A DNA stretch of 64,000 nucleotides from CAWIHS01 sp963836005 (GCA_963836005.1 CAWIHS010000006.1:558001-622000), one strand, 5' to 3'. Counted from the stretch's first letter, positions 44,987 to 55,064 are shown. Notes: generated by a model not told the origin, from the letters alone. Translations and numbers: made by a program.

Positions 44987-45454
44987 ATTAAAAAAAATAT
45001 TTGACGCTGATTGTAGCGATGAAAACTTAAGGAAAAATTAAAAGATGGAAACTAACACAATCACTTGTCTAAATTGTGATGAAATCGACATAAATGATTA
45101 CCTGATAGGCCAGTTAATGCCCATCCTTTTATGTTGGGCACTAGTGCAGCAAAGGATATGTCGCCATTTAAATAAGTGCATTTATTGAAAATGTGAGCAA
45201 AGAGAAATCACATTTTTCTTTTTCGTTCCAAAATTAGCGTATTTTCAATTTTTTGTCAGAAAAAACCAGGTGATACTATCCTTACAAATTAATCAGTATT
45301 TCAGAATGGATAAAATAATCTCGGCTGGCATGTCGGTTGTTTTTTGACAGGTATACACTGACGAGTAACGAATGCCATCCACTGTTCGCTTATTATTGCT
45401 TTAGCACAAGCTCATGACTAATAAGACGATTCCAAACAGTCCTGCACCAGTGAC
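44987..45454. other. Intergenic stretch without a recognised gene
   Basis: The 468 bases upstream of the HAF/PKD gene are AT-rich. I see no credible ORF or RNA gene; presumably it holds the promoter of that gene. Confidence 0.35.
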
Positions 45455-45775
45455 GTGATCAATTCAATGAGTCCACGTCAGTCAAAAGGGTGTACCGTCA
45501 CGCTGAAACTATGTCAAAGCTGTTGTGAGACGCTGGTAATAAAAGCATGGCCGTTCAAACCACTAGAGAATAGGTTTGCAGGGATCTGGAAAGATAACAC
45601 TTTCAGTTTGAAACTCCGTACCCACGTTAGTTACGCTAAGTGGATTAACAACAGTAATGCCTCTTTCACCAGTAATAATGTTTTAGCTAATTTTGATCGC
45701 CATTTAACGAGAAAAAAATTACAAAATTTATGTGAACGTGTATTAAGTGATTGTGCGGAGATTTACTTTGCCTGA
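45455..45775 (+). CDS. Possible small Cys-rich protein, doubtful
   Basis: 106 residues, no signal peptide, no recognised domain. The composition (CQSCCETL, then WPFKPLENRFAGIW) is not clearly protein-like. No good ribosome binding site is seen. It could be a gene fragment left by rearrangement in this repeat-rich area. Confidence 0.3.
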   Translation: MINSMSPRQSKGCTVTLKLCQSCCETLVIKAWPFKPLENRFAGIWKDNTFSLKLRTHVSYAKWINNSNASFTSNNVLANFDRHLTRKKLQNLCERVLSDCAEIYFA

Positions 45776-45904
45776 AATTTAAGGAATAGGGCCTATCTGG
45801 GTTAACGAGAATAAGTTAATAGTAGCTTAGCCGCATGAAAAGGAGCCGTTAATTTTTTCTTTCCATGACATATACGTTGTAAATTTCGCTGTTGGGACAG
45901 GTTC

Positions 45905-46249
45905 TTAGAACCATTCATGAAAAAATGGTTTTTCAGCGTTTTCTTCTATAATCATACCCCGTTCAACGGGTTCATCCTGGTTGCTTTTGCTCAGTGCAAC
46001 ACCCGCTGAATTGAGTCCCATAGCTATAATGAAAATCGTTGTGACATTGATAAAATAAAATACTACACGTTTAATTATAGGAATTTTTTTGTTGATACCA
46101 ATCATCGATGCAAAGATCATACTGATAATAATGGCTGTTATATTGCCAGGCAATCCAAATTCAGAAGCCAGTGTCGCTGCTATAGTAAGAGTGGTTGCTC
46201 CCGCAATTAGAGGGGTCAGTGTCGGTTCTGACGTTAGAAACTCATCCAT
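45905..46249 (-). CDS. Small membrane protein, unrecognised
   Basis: 114 residues. Hydrophobic helices at about 14-30 (LIAGATTLTIAATLA), 36-52 (NITAIIISMIFASMIG) and 60-84 (VVFYFINVTTIFIIAMGL), then a polar acidic tail. Inner-membrane location likely. It lies downstream of the caspase-NlpC gene on the same strand, 91 bases after its stop, so it may be cotranscribed. No family recognised. Confidence 0.6.
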   Translation of the reverse strand: MDEFLTSEPTLTPLIAGATTLTIAATLASEFGLPGNITAIIISMIFASMIGINKKIPIIKRVVFYFINVTTIFIIAMGLNSAGVALSKSNQDEPVERGMIIEENAEKPFFHEWF

Positions 46250-46340
46250 TGTATTATCCTTATTCGCATCATAACAAAAACTATATCATTAATTATGGCC
46301 GCATTGTCATTTAAAACTCATTCATTTATAGCAAAGCACA

Positions 46341-49163
46341 TTAATTAGAACAGCTGCGATTTTCACAATAATTTTTTAATGATTGATAGCCGCGTGTTTC
46401 ACTATAGGCGACTGTTTCTGATATAAATTGTTTATACCGCCAGCAGGCTTGTTTAAACATTGTTTTTCTATCCCAGCGTTCCCAGTCTTTTTTATGTTTA
46501 ATCAATTGATATTCAACCCCAGTATCCGGCTCGATACCGGGGGTCTTGCCACTGCCGTCCCAACCATGAGAACCCCAGGCGATGCGTTTTTGCGGGTCAA
46601 TCACCATAATGGTATGACCATCTTTCCTCTTGTCATCACGATAGACAAGAATATCACCTGTTTGTAATGGTTCATTATCGCAGCGCACAAATTCTTCATT
46701 CATTAATGAATCGTCACCAACCATTCCACTGGTCGTGATGTAGCTATTGTTATGGTTATATTTTAAACCGGAACGGGTAAAAGCGTACCAGATGGAGCGG
46801 GAGCAATCGATGCCTTTGGCAAGATTTTTTTCATCGTCTCCCTGACTCCAGTCATGTTGGGTGTAAGGATAGCCATCACTCATTGATGATTTGGCTAACT
46901 GATCAGCGGTTAACAACACCCTGTACATAGACGACTGGTTATCATCCGGTAAATAGGGCAGTATATTAAAACTTTGAATCGTGTATTCTCGGGTATCAGC
47001 TTCAGCGAGAGAGATATCGCTTTCAGGCTGAAGAAATCGGCTATTGGCTTCTACTCTTGCGGGAACAATGCTCATGGTCCAGGTAGTGGTATCGATATCT
47101 TGATCAATAGATAATTCTTGACCACGAGTCAGTGAGAAATAGCGTTCGACTTTTTTCTGCAGGGAACTCACGGGACCGCCAGCACTGCGGGTTTTTCCTC
47201 TGCTTATATCCGTTAACAGGTGCCAGTAAACAGGATTACTTTCCTGGGTACCAAATATAACAATATTATCTGTGGTATCCAGAGGAAGAGTTCCGGAAAA
47301 AATTTCTTTATTTAATACCTTAGTCTTACCTGGCTCAAGCGCTATTGTTCTTCCATCATAGGGAAGTCCAATTGAGCTGCCGTCAGATGATTGCACTACC
47401 CCGCCGATGAGCAATTTGGGCTGTTCCTGAATGGTTTTCTCATAGGTGACCTTGATCTGCCATTTATGACATAAAGGAATAATCTGCTCCGTATTAGCGG
47501 GAGACTGCCGCCATTGCTTATTATTTGAGCATTTTCCCTGTTTATCTGCAGGTACAAGCTGTACCTGCAATGTTTGATTATTGATAAAATCGGCGCCGCC
47601 TTCTCCACGCAACTGTAAAATGGCGCGCTGTCTGGCATGCTGCCATAAATTATGAATGGCATCATCGGCAGAAGAAAACTGAGCTCTGATTTTATTGTCC
47701 GGTCCAATGACTGAAATTCGATGATTGTTTGAATAGCTGAGTTCAAAATCACCCTTGTCAGGAACAAACTGCACAACCTGACGTGCGTCTGTATTATTCT
47801 TCAGCTCCTTTTTTAGCTGCTCTGCTATATCTTCGGGGATTCCTCCGGGTAAATTTTCGGCACGCAGAGAAACCGTGATACTTGCACTTTGATCGGAAGG
47901 GGAAATAAGCACTGCAAAGTCTCCAACTGCAATTTTATCCGCATTTTTTATTATGCTATTCATATGACCTTTTGCATTAAGACCGCTCATAGAATCAATC
48001 ACCAGGGTTCCTTTTGACTTTTTTAGATCCCGAGTGTCTGAGCCGCTGACAGTGCCAGGGAACACCCTTAATTCAGCACCTGCATCTAATCCGGGCAGGG
48101 GAGTGCCGCTAAGGTGAATACCGTCATCTTTTTTCGCATCTTCAATTTTAGTGATTTCCCAGGAATGAGGTTTTTTTATGTGCTCACTGGAAAAAATAAA
48201 CTGTTCCAGGTTACCCTGAAAGTAAGGTTTTTGGCTGCTTTCTGTTGCATTAACAAGCGCTGGTATTTGTCTGGAGGCCTGTAAATAAGTCATGGGTGTG
48301 GCGGAAGCAGGCGTAAACGTCGATAAAACAGCATCCGTAAAGACACCTCTGGCTGAACGTTCAATGGCAGAAGTCCCATCACTGGCCGCAGTAAATATCA
48401 CCAGACCGGGCATGCTTTCGGAAAAGACTTCAGTACTGCTGTCACCCATTCCACGACTTTGCTGCTGCAGTTCAGGCTGCAGCATATCGGTGGGTTTGAG
48501 TATCAAGGGTTCGATAAAGCGCGACACATATTTACCGCGTGTCGCTGTACCTGAATTGCAGGAATCCAGAAAGATGGAGACATTTCTGGTTTTGGCATAC
48601 AGCTGGGTGATCAAACTGTAGAATTCGTCGTCCACCAAATCCAGTTTGTTATCTAAACGTGAGTCATACATCACCAGTGTCTCATCCATATTATCTGCTT
48701 CATCATTATTGAGATCAGTGATTTGTGAACCATGGCCCGCAAAATAAAAGACCGCAATGTCATCCTGTTTGGCAGGCTCAATAAGCCTTTTTTTAAAGGC
48801 ATTGATCACATTCTGTTTGCTGGCCTGTTCATCCAGCAGCATACAGACATTTTCTGCAGGAAACTGATAACTGTCTTTATTCGTTAGCAGGGAATAGAAT
48901 CGTTTAGCATCCTCAGGAGAGCCTTTTAAGTCTCTGATTTTTTCATCTTTATAGTCTCCGACACCAATGATTAACGCCATCCGACGTTTGCCGTCATCAG
49001 AAGTGGTCAGCGTGTCAAACTGACATGATTGAACCTGGGATAAATCAATTAATTTAGTTTTCTTATCACCTTCGTTATCTTGTGAGCAGGCGGTCTGAAA
49101 AAAAGTCAGACAGAACAGGGTTATAAGCAATTTGACTGGAAAATCAAAAGATAAAGACTTCAT
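46341..49163 (-). CDS. Caspase-fold protease lipoprotein with C-terminal NlpC/P60-like domain
   Basis: 940 residues. Lipobox FQTAC puts the lipidated Cys at 26, so it faces the periplasm or outside. Residues about 60-310 are a peptidase C14 domain (MALIIGVGDY start; catalytic H144 in YFAGHGSQ and C202 in FLDSCNSG). The middle (about 340-750) is beta-rich without a clear name. Residues about 770-940 look like NlpC/P60: C787 in GIDCSRSIW, H850 in DGHTIMV, with GDILVY between. The same chain thus carries a likely protease and a likely peptidoglycan-type hydrolase. Divergent from the caspase-FGE gene. Confidence 0.85.
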   Translation of the reverse strand: MKSLSFDFPVKLLITLFCLTFFQTACSQDNEGDKKTKLIDLSQVQSCQFDTLTTSDDGKRRMALIIGVGDYKDEKIRDLKGSPEDAKRFYSLLTNKDSYQFPAENVCMLLDEQASKQNVINAFKKRLIEPAKQDDIAVFYFAGHGSQITDLNNDEADNMDETLVMYDSRLDNKLDLVDDEFYSLITQLYAKTRNVSIFLDSCNSGTATRGKYVSRFIEPLILKPTDMLQPELQQQSRGMGDSSTEVFSESMPGLVIFTAASDGTSAIERSARGVFTDAVLSTFTPASATPMTYLQASRQIPALVNATESSQKPYFQGNLEQFIFSSEHIKKPHSWEITKIEDAKKDDGIHLSGTPLPGLDAGAELRVFPGTVSGSDTRDLKKSKGTLVIDSMSGLNAKGHMNSIIKNADKIAVGDFAVLISPSDQSASITVSLRAENLPGGIPEDIAEQLKKELKNNTDARQVVQFVPDKGDFELSYSNNHRISVIGPDNKIRAQFSSADDAIHNLWQHARQRAILQLRGEGGADFINNQTLQVQLVPADKQGKCSNNKQWRQSPANTEQIIPLCHKWQIKVTYEKTIQEQPKLLIGGVVQSSDGSSIGLPYDGRTIALEPGKTKVLNKEIFSGTLPLDTTDNIVIFGTQESNPVYWHLLTDISRGKTRSAGGPVSSLQKKVERYFSLTRGQELSIDQDIDTTTWTMSIVPARVEANSRFLQPESDISLAEADTREYTIQSFNILPYLPDDNQSSMYRVLLTADQLAKSSMSDGYPYTQHDWSQGDDEKNLAKGIDCSRSIWYAFTRSGLKYNHNNSYITTSGMVGDDSLMNEEFVRCDNEPLQTGDILVYRDDKRKDGHTIMVIDPQKRIAWGSHGWDGSGKTPGIEPDTGVEYQLIKHKKDWERWDRKTMFKQACWRYKQFISETVAYSETRGYQSLKNYCENRSCSN

Positions 49164-49390
49164 ACGAACCTCACTTCAATGATTTGAAATATCTTTCAAT
49201 TTTTAGGAGAAATGTTTTTTCTGGTAAAAAAACAAAAATCATACTATATAATTAGCGTATGCCTGTTTAACTGTCAAGTTATTATACAAAGCTACAAATT
49301 ATCTTCCAGAATCGTTATCAATTACTTTAACTTTGTTAAAGTGATAGACCTTTAAAGTGCGATGGCCGCTTAAAAAATGATCCATTTCTA

Positions 49391-51442
49391 TTGGAAATAA
49401 TCAGAATAAAAAAGTTATTAATGAATGTCCCCTCTATGTTCATATTCAACTTCAAGAAAAATTTCAGTCTTTATAGCGCTGTATTAATCATTTTATTGAT
49501 GCTATCCCAGATAATTTATCCTGTGACCAGAGGTCAGCAGTTGATCGAAGCTCAAACGACTGAGGGACAATCCTTAAAACTTTATAAGAGCAGTCATGCC
49601 CTGTTAATTGGCATCAGTGATTATACCGCGGGCTGGCCTGATTTAACGGCCGTACCGGAAGAACTTCTTACCGTAAAATCTGCACTAAAATTACATCAGT
49701 TTGAGATTACGTCCATTTTGGATCCCTCGTCAACAGAACTGGAAAAGGGTATAAAAGATTTCATTAATGAATATGGCTATGAGTCTGATAGCCGTCTTTT
49801 AATCTATTTCTCAGGCCATGGGTATTCACGTGGACAAAAAGGTTATCTGGTACCCAGTGATGCCCCAAATCCTCAAAATAATGAAAAGGGTTTTCTTAAA
49901 AAAGCATTACCCATGAGTCAAATCCTCGCATGGTCCAGGCAAATGGAAGCCAAGCATGTGTTGTTTCTGTTTGACTCCTGTTTCTCCGGCACGGTATTCC
50001 AGGTTCGAAATTTACCGGACAAGCCTCCACATATTACCCGTTTAACGGCCAAAAAGGTGCGCCAGTTTATAACTGCCGGTAGTGCGGGGGAAGAAGTCCC
50101 GGCACAAAGCACATTTACCCCGGCCTTTGCCGATGGAATTGGGGAGGTATTTATCGCTGATATGAATAAGGATGGTTATGTGACCGGCACAGAATTGGGG
50201 CTGTATCTTCAGGGGGAAGTGCCTAAACATGTCGAGCAGTTACCACAATTTGGTAAGATCAGGGATTTTAATTTATCTCGGGGAGATTTTGTGTTTGTGG
50301 CACCTGTAAAAGCATCTGTGGTAACAAAGGAATCAACGACAAACATAAAAATCAGTGATGAGGAGGGAACTGCCGATTCCTTGTCACATGAGAGTCAACT
50401 CAAACTGATGACATGTGAAGTGCATCTCAAAGCCAACCGGCTCACAACGGGTAGAGGCGGCAATGCGCTGGAGTGTTATGAACAGGTGTTAGCCAGTGAC
50501 CCAGACAATAGTAAAGCACTGGCAGGCATTAAGCAGATAGAAAACAAATACGCGGCCTGGGCAGAGAGTCAGATTAACAGGGGCAATTTAGCTAAAGCCA
50601 GCAGCTATCTGCAAAAAATTGAAATGATCAATCCGGAGAGCGAACAGTTGACACAATTGCAGGCAGTAATGACAGAAAATCAACTGAAACAACAAACTGT
50701 AGAAATGCAGGCTTCATTCGGAAAGCAAGCAGCCCAGGAAAGAAAACCGTCACCTGGTAGCATTACGGAATCAGTTACAGGCATGGAGTTGATTAAAATC
50801 CCTTCTGGCTGTTTCCAGATGGGTTCAAATCATATAAGTCCTAGAGAAAAACCTATTCACCGAGTTTGCATCACCCAAGATTTTTATCTGGGTAAATACG
50901 AAGTGACGCAGGGACAGTGGAAAGCGATTATGCGTAGAAATCCCTCAAAGTCAAAAAAAGGTGATAACTACCCTGTCGAGCAGATTAGCTGGGATGATAT
51001 ACAGGAATTTATCCGCAAACTGAATGACCGGACTGGCAAACGCTACCGACTACCGACGGAAGCGGAATGGGAATATGCATGTCGAAGTGGAGGAAAGGAA
51101 CAGGAGTATTGTGGAGGAAACAATCCCTTTGCGGTAGGCTGGTTTGATCAAGAGCTTATTAAAGGTCCTTATGCCATAGGAGGGAAAAAACCTAATGGTT
51201 TAGGATTGTACGATATGAGTGGGAATGTCAGGGAATGGGTTCAGGACTGGAATGGAGATAACTATTATCGAAGTAGTCCAGTAAATAATCCGACAGGTCC
51301 ATCAAGCGGTTCTCACCGTGTCATGCGCGGTGGAGTCTGGTTTCTCAATGAGGGCTATACACGGTCATCGTGGCGCAACTATTCCGAACCCAGTAATCGG
51401 GACTTCACTTTTGGCTTCCGTTTGGCCAGTACAGGGCCTTAA
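49391..51442 (+). CDS. Caspase-fold protease with FGE-sulfatase domain
   Basis: 683 residues from TTG (ATG at 49421 is an alternative start). One membrane segment is at about 28-45, so it is probably anchored with the rest outside. The caspase domain spans about 68-300: HALLIGISDY, catalytic H143 (YFSGHGY) and C197 (LFDSCFSG). A TPR-like part spans 350-430. Residues 465-683 form an FGE/SUMF1 domain (GMELIKIPSGCFQMGS, GKYEVTQGQW, RLPTEAEWEYACR, GLYDMSGNVREW, FGFRLA). In bacterial caspases this domain is often a non-enzymatic binding or activation module. The next gene is TPR-CHAT. Confidence 0.88.
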   Translation: MEIIRIKKLLMNVPSMFIFNFKKNFSLYSAVLIILLMLSQIIYPVTRGQQLIEAQTTEGQSLKLYKSSHALLIGISDYTAGWPDLTAVPEELLTVKSALKLHQFEITSILDPSSTELEKGIKDFINEYGYESDSRLLIYFSGHGYSRGQKGYLVPSDAPNPQNNEKGFLKKALPMSQILAWSRQMEAKHVLFLFDSCFSGTVFQVRNLPDKPPHITRLTAKKVRQFITAGSAGEEVPAQSTFTPAFADGIGEVFIADMNKDGYVTGTELGLYLQGEVPKHVEQLPQFGKIRDFNLSRGDFVFVAPVKASVVTKESTTNIKISDEEGTADSLSHESQLKLMTCEVHLKANRLTTGRGGNALECYEQVLASDPDNSKALAGIKQIENKYAAWAESQINRGNLAKASSYLQKIEMINPESEQLTQLQAVMTENQLKQQTVEMQASFGKQAAQERKPSPGSITESVTGMELIKIPSGCFQMGSNHISPREKPIHRVCITQDFYLGKYEVTQGQWKAIMRRNPSKSKKGDNYPVEQISWDDIQEFIRKLNDRTGKRYRLPTEAEWEYACRSGGKEQEYCGGNNPFAVGWFDQELIKGPYAIGGKKPNGLGLYDMSGNVREWVQDWNGDNYYRSSPVNNPTGPSSGSHRVMRGGVWFLNEGYTRSSWRNYSEPSNRDFTFGFRLASTGP

Positions 51443-51625
51443 CAGATGTTATTAATCCTGGAAGATAAAAGTACTTAGCGTCCTACACAGATCTTTAGAC
51501 TGATTTGGTGGTTTATGACTGCTCTTTTAAAAGCGGAATAGTCCAGGCTAATGATCTACGAGGTGAATCAAATCAACATAATTAGTTTAATTATGTGCAA
51601 AACATTAGAGAACAGAGTGACATAA

Positions 51626-54352
51626 ATGAAAATAAAAACCGTATTTTTCTGTGGTTTGATTACCTTCTTTTGTTCAATGTTTGGACCACTGCTAGCGCAG
51701 CCTCGAATAGAGTTACCTTCAGAACAGGATATTGAGAAATATTTACAGGATATAAAATCAGCTCGTGAATCTCGACAGTCCGGGAACAATACGCAAGCGC
51801 TGATAGAGTACCTCAGTGCTCTGGAGATCGCAGAGAGAAATAAGCATCATGTTACTGTTGCCTCTATATTATTTCTCCTCGGCGAGGTCTACGAAAGCGC
51901 ACGTAAATATCAGCAGGCGCTGAAACACTATGAATTGGCGACGCTGGCCTTGAGTATGGAAGATTCCAGGGTCGCTGACACGGTGCAAAACATTCTGGCA
52001 GATTACCAGCTACCGCATAGCACTGGAAAAAGCTATTTTCAAGCGCTTCAAAAAGGGGAACCCGTGAGTACGGATTTGTACCGTGGAACACTGCCACCCC
52101 TTGATAAGCTTTTGTCACAACCGGAACAAGCTAGCAGTCAGATTGCCGCGGTCTCCTTACTGAATGCGGCTAATCTTTATTTGCGACAGGGCCAGATCCC
52201 TCAAGCCGAGCGGCTCTATCGTGATGCACTTGAGATTGTCAACGTTCACGATCAGTCTCTTAAAATACACATTGAGACCAATCTGGCCTGGGCCGCCATA
52301 AAACAGGGGCAGTATGCACAAGCCCAGCAAATGCTGCTGCAGTTGATAACCAATCCCAATGTGAAAAGTTCAGCACTATCCTTTAGGAAGACCTACCTGG
52401 CACTTGGGATTAGTCAGCATTTACTGGGAGATTTCGAGCATGCCGTCCAGAATCTGCAACTGGCAGCTAAACTCTATGAAGAATCTGCTGATCGGCCTGG
52501 TTATGCTCGTGCTCTGGCTCACCTGCAGACAGCCCTGTCGAAAGGCGATTGTAAGAATATCTCTGAAACAGGCTATCGCTTCGCTCTCGATCTGGCAGAT
52601 ACGCAAGAAGACACGGACAGTGCACTGCATTCTCTTCGGCAACTGGCCGCTTGCTCACGAAGTCTGGGCGATCTGGAAAGCGCACGAGAGTATTATCAAC
52701 GCTATCTTCATCTGCTTGAGGCGGAAGGCGACAAGTGGGCTACAGACCAGGGACGCGTCAGCCTAATGGAGCAACATGATGTGGTTTTACAGGACTATAT
52801 TGGTGTTGAGCTTGATCTGGCCCTTCAAAACGGTGAATTTTCATTTTTACGCACGGTCATAGAACGTGTACGCGAACGCTCGCTGAACCGACTTCAATTC
52901 TCCCGGATGACTGATACTTCGACTCCTGCTGGAAGTCTGGAATTGGAGTACTTCCTTGCGAAGGCTGGTCGTTTACACACATTGGAGAAGTTTGATCGGC
53001 TTAACAGAGACTATGATAATAATTCGCCGGTTCAGATGTTATTTCCCGGTACCGAGGATGGCAGAGCAACGATATCCGAGATCTATAAAATTTCGGATGA
53101 ACACCCCTGTACGAAAGGTATTGGGTCAACAATATGTCCTGTTTTTGTTGAATATTATCTTCTGGATGATCGCGGTGTGGTTTTGTATTCATCTCCTGGC
53201 AGAGCCATACAAGGTGCCATACTACCTTTTGGGGAGAACTTGCTCAAGACGAAGATACGCACCTTGCGTCGTGCACTGGGGATTTCTCAAGAAGAGCGTG
53301 GCGCTGTCATTGTTCCATCCAGTAAACAGGCTGCCGATGTCGGGCAAGATGCCTCCTGGAGACTGTTGGCAGCCGGGCTTTACCAGCTCCTCGTTGAGCC
53401 GATTGCTGACTCTCTGGCAAAAGGATCTGGAAAGCAGTTTGTAATTGTGCCTCATCGCAGTTTGTGGTTATTGCCATTTGCAATCCTGAAAAAAGAGCAA
53501 GGTGATTTCTTTGGCGATAGGTATCCTCTGACCTACGCAACCTCTGCAGCCTCCTGGCACTGGTTGTCGAGTCGAGCACGTCCCTCAGTTGATGCACACA
53601 AGGCATGGATCGTTGGTAACCCGGACATGCCTGCAAAACTCAATGCTTGCGGTACTCAAGTGGAGTTGAAGCCCCTCCCTGGAGCCGAAGATGAGGCCAG
53701 AGAGATAGCCAGGTTATTTGAATCTGAGAAAATGGATCTCTTTATCGGACCGGCTGCTGACCGCCTGCGATTGGAAGCCTGGCACAAAGACGCAACAGTC
53801 ATCCATTTGGCATCGCACGGTATCGTCTGTCATGAAAAGCCCTTGAAGTCTTTCGTGTGGCTATCCCCATTAAATCAGGGGGAGGTGATTCAGGATGTTG
53901 TGACACCAAACAGATTATCCTTCGAGGATGAACGCCGCCCTGTGACTTTGACTCATAATCAAGGGTTGACACTGAGCCAGCTTGAGGTCAAGAATCAGGA
54001 TCTTAACTTTCCTGGGAAGCTGGAAGCTCAGACCATTGCTGAGCGTTTTAAACTCCAGACTACCGATCTGATCACCCTCAGTGCCTGTCAGACGGGACTG
54101 GGAGAATTTATGGGGCATGGGTCCATAGGCTTTTCTCGCGCGTTGCTCGCAGCCGGTGCGAGGTCTCTTTTGGTCAGTTTATGGCGGGTGGACGATAATG
54201 CCACCAAAGCACTTATGGTTAGCTTTTATAAAGCCTATCTCTCGCACAGAAATAAGGCGCTGGCATTACAACAGGCAATCAAGAAGACACGAATCGATTA
54301 TCCCCATCCCAGGTTCTGGGCTGCATTTACATTGGTGGGTATGGCCGAGTAA
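51626..54352 (+). CDS. Secreted TPR-CHAT protease-like protein
   Basis: 908 residues. Signal peptide 1-25 (cleavage after LLAQ). TPR-type repeats run from about 55 to 420 (AEIQ-like SALEIAERN, ALKHYELATLAL, RLYRDALEIVN). The CHAT domain (about 600-908) has the caspase-like dyad H731 (VIHLASHG) and C821 (TLSACQTG), with LLAAGARSLLVSLWRVDD and FWAAFTLVG. CHAT proteins are caspase-superfamily peptidases; the TPR part usually binds the partner or substrate. It lies 183 bases after the caspase-FGE gene and before the 98-residue gene. Confidence 0.9.
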   Translation: MKIKTVFFCGLITFFCSMFGPLLAQPRIELPSEQDIEKYLQDIKSARESRQSGNNTQALIEYLSALEIAERNKHHVTVASILFLLGEVYESARKYQQALKHYELATLALSMEDSRVADTVQNILADYQLPHSTGKSYFQALQKGEPVSTDLYRGTLPPLDKLLSQPEQASSQIAAVSLLNAANLYLRQGQIPQAERLYRDALEIVNVHDQSLKIHIETNLAWAAIKQGQYAQAQQMLLQLITNPNVKSSALSFRKTYLALGISQHLLGDFEHAVQNLQLAAKLYEESADRPGYARALAHLQTALSKGDCKNISETGYRFALDLADTQEDTDSALHSLRQLAACSRSLGDLESAREYYQRYLHLLEAEGDKWATDQGRVSLMEQHDVVLQDYIGVELDLALQNGEFSFLRTVIERVRERSLNRLQFSRMTDTSTPAGSLELEYFLAKAGRLHTLEKFDRLNRDYDNNSPVQMLFPGTEDGRATISEIYKISDEHPCTKGIGSTICPVFVEYYLLDDRGVVLYSSPGRAIQGAILPFGENLLKTKIRTLRRALGISQEERGAVIVPSSKQAADVGQDASWRLLAAGLYQLLVEPIADSLAKGSGKQFVIVPHRSLWLLPFAILKKEQGDFFGDRYPLTYATSAASWHWLSSRARPSVDAHKAWIVGNPDMPAKLNACGTQVELKPLPGAEDEAREIARLFESEKMDLFIGPAADRLRLEAWHKDATVIHLASHGIVCHEKPLKSFVWLSPLNQGEVIQDVVTPNRLSFEDERRPVTLTHNQGLTLSQLEVKNQDLNFPGKLEAQTIAERFKLQTTDLITLSACQTGLGEFMGHGSIGFSRALLAAGARSLLVSLWRVDDNATKALMVSFYKAYLSHRNKALALQQAIKKTRIDYPHPRFWAAFTLVGMAE

Positions 54353-54542
54353 TTGTTGATAATATTAAATTGAAGCGAACGCTGAATTTTCGCAGATTAT
54401 CGGATTATTCTTTGACCAGTGTTATTCAGTATTCTATTTTTTAATTATCCATTGTAGTTTTTCTCTTCAAGTCGTTGGCATGATAAATGCCGATCATGCT
54501 GTGATTCAATAGCAATATTAAAAAGTACCAGGAGAAGTAGTT

Positions 54543-54839
54543 ATGAAGATCTTGGGTAATAGAGCATTTAATGTGCCGGCAACACGGGCCCTGGTCAATG
54601 ATACTGAGCTGTCAGATCTGCCGCTGTTCTCATCGCTCTATCAGGATGGTACTGATCCCGCAATAATCAGGTCTGACTACCAGACCTTGTTCGGACACGC
54701 TTGCGGCGGCACTGACGGAATGAGATTGACCACCCTGGGGGAGCCACCCACAGCGGGTAACCGGGCATTCACTTGGACAACTGGAACCTATTCTGTCACG
54801 GTGGATTATCGCTGGAACACTCAACTGTATCAGACATAG
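54543..54839 (+). CDS. 98-residue orphan protein after TPR-CHAT
   Basis: A very good ribosome binding site (AGGAGAAG, 6 bases before the ATG) supports translation. No signal peptide or membrane segment. The second half is Gly/Thr-rich (GTDGMRLTTLGEPPTAG) and ends in a Trp/Tyr-rich strand pattern. I know no family. Its position directly behind the protease gene makes a substrate, inhibitor or cofactor role possible; this is inference from context only. Confidence 0.6.
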   Translation: MKILGNRAFNVPATRALVNDTELSDLPLFSSLYQDGTDPAIIRSDYQTLFGHACGGTDGMRLTTLGEPPTAGNRAFTWTTGTYSVTVDYRWNTQLYQT

Positions 54840-54848
54840 GATTATTAA

Positions 54849-55064
54849 GATGCAAACGAACTTATCAAATTAAAGCGGCGGAAGACAGCCGTGTTGTTCT
54901 ATACCTATGACGAGCCCAGTCTTTGTAGTTGGCTCATCTGGCGAAAGCAGGATAGTGGTTCAGAACATGATGAATTCCTCAACACAGTTGAGAACGATGA
55001 TTCCATCAAGGCAGAAGACACTAGCAGGAGAACAGTTGCCAATTGTAAGCTCTGCTTTGATTAA
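54849..55064 (+). pseudogene. CHAT-domain fragment (relic)
   Basis: An open frame of 71 codons without an ATG reads ELIKLKRRKTAVLFYTYDEP then SLCSWLIWRKQDSG. This resembles the strand at the start of CHAT domains (LLxYxxxexxLyxWlI). It ends at a TAA at 55062. It starts after a stop and has no ribosome binding site, so it is probably the remnant of a second CHAT gene. Confidence 0.4.
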
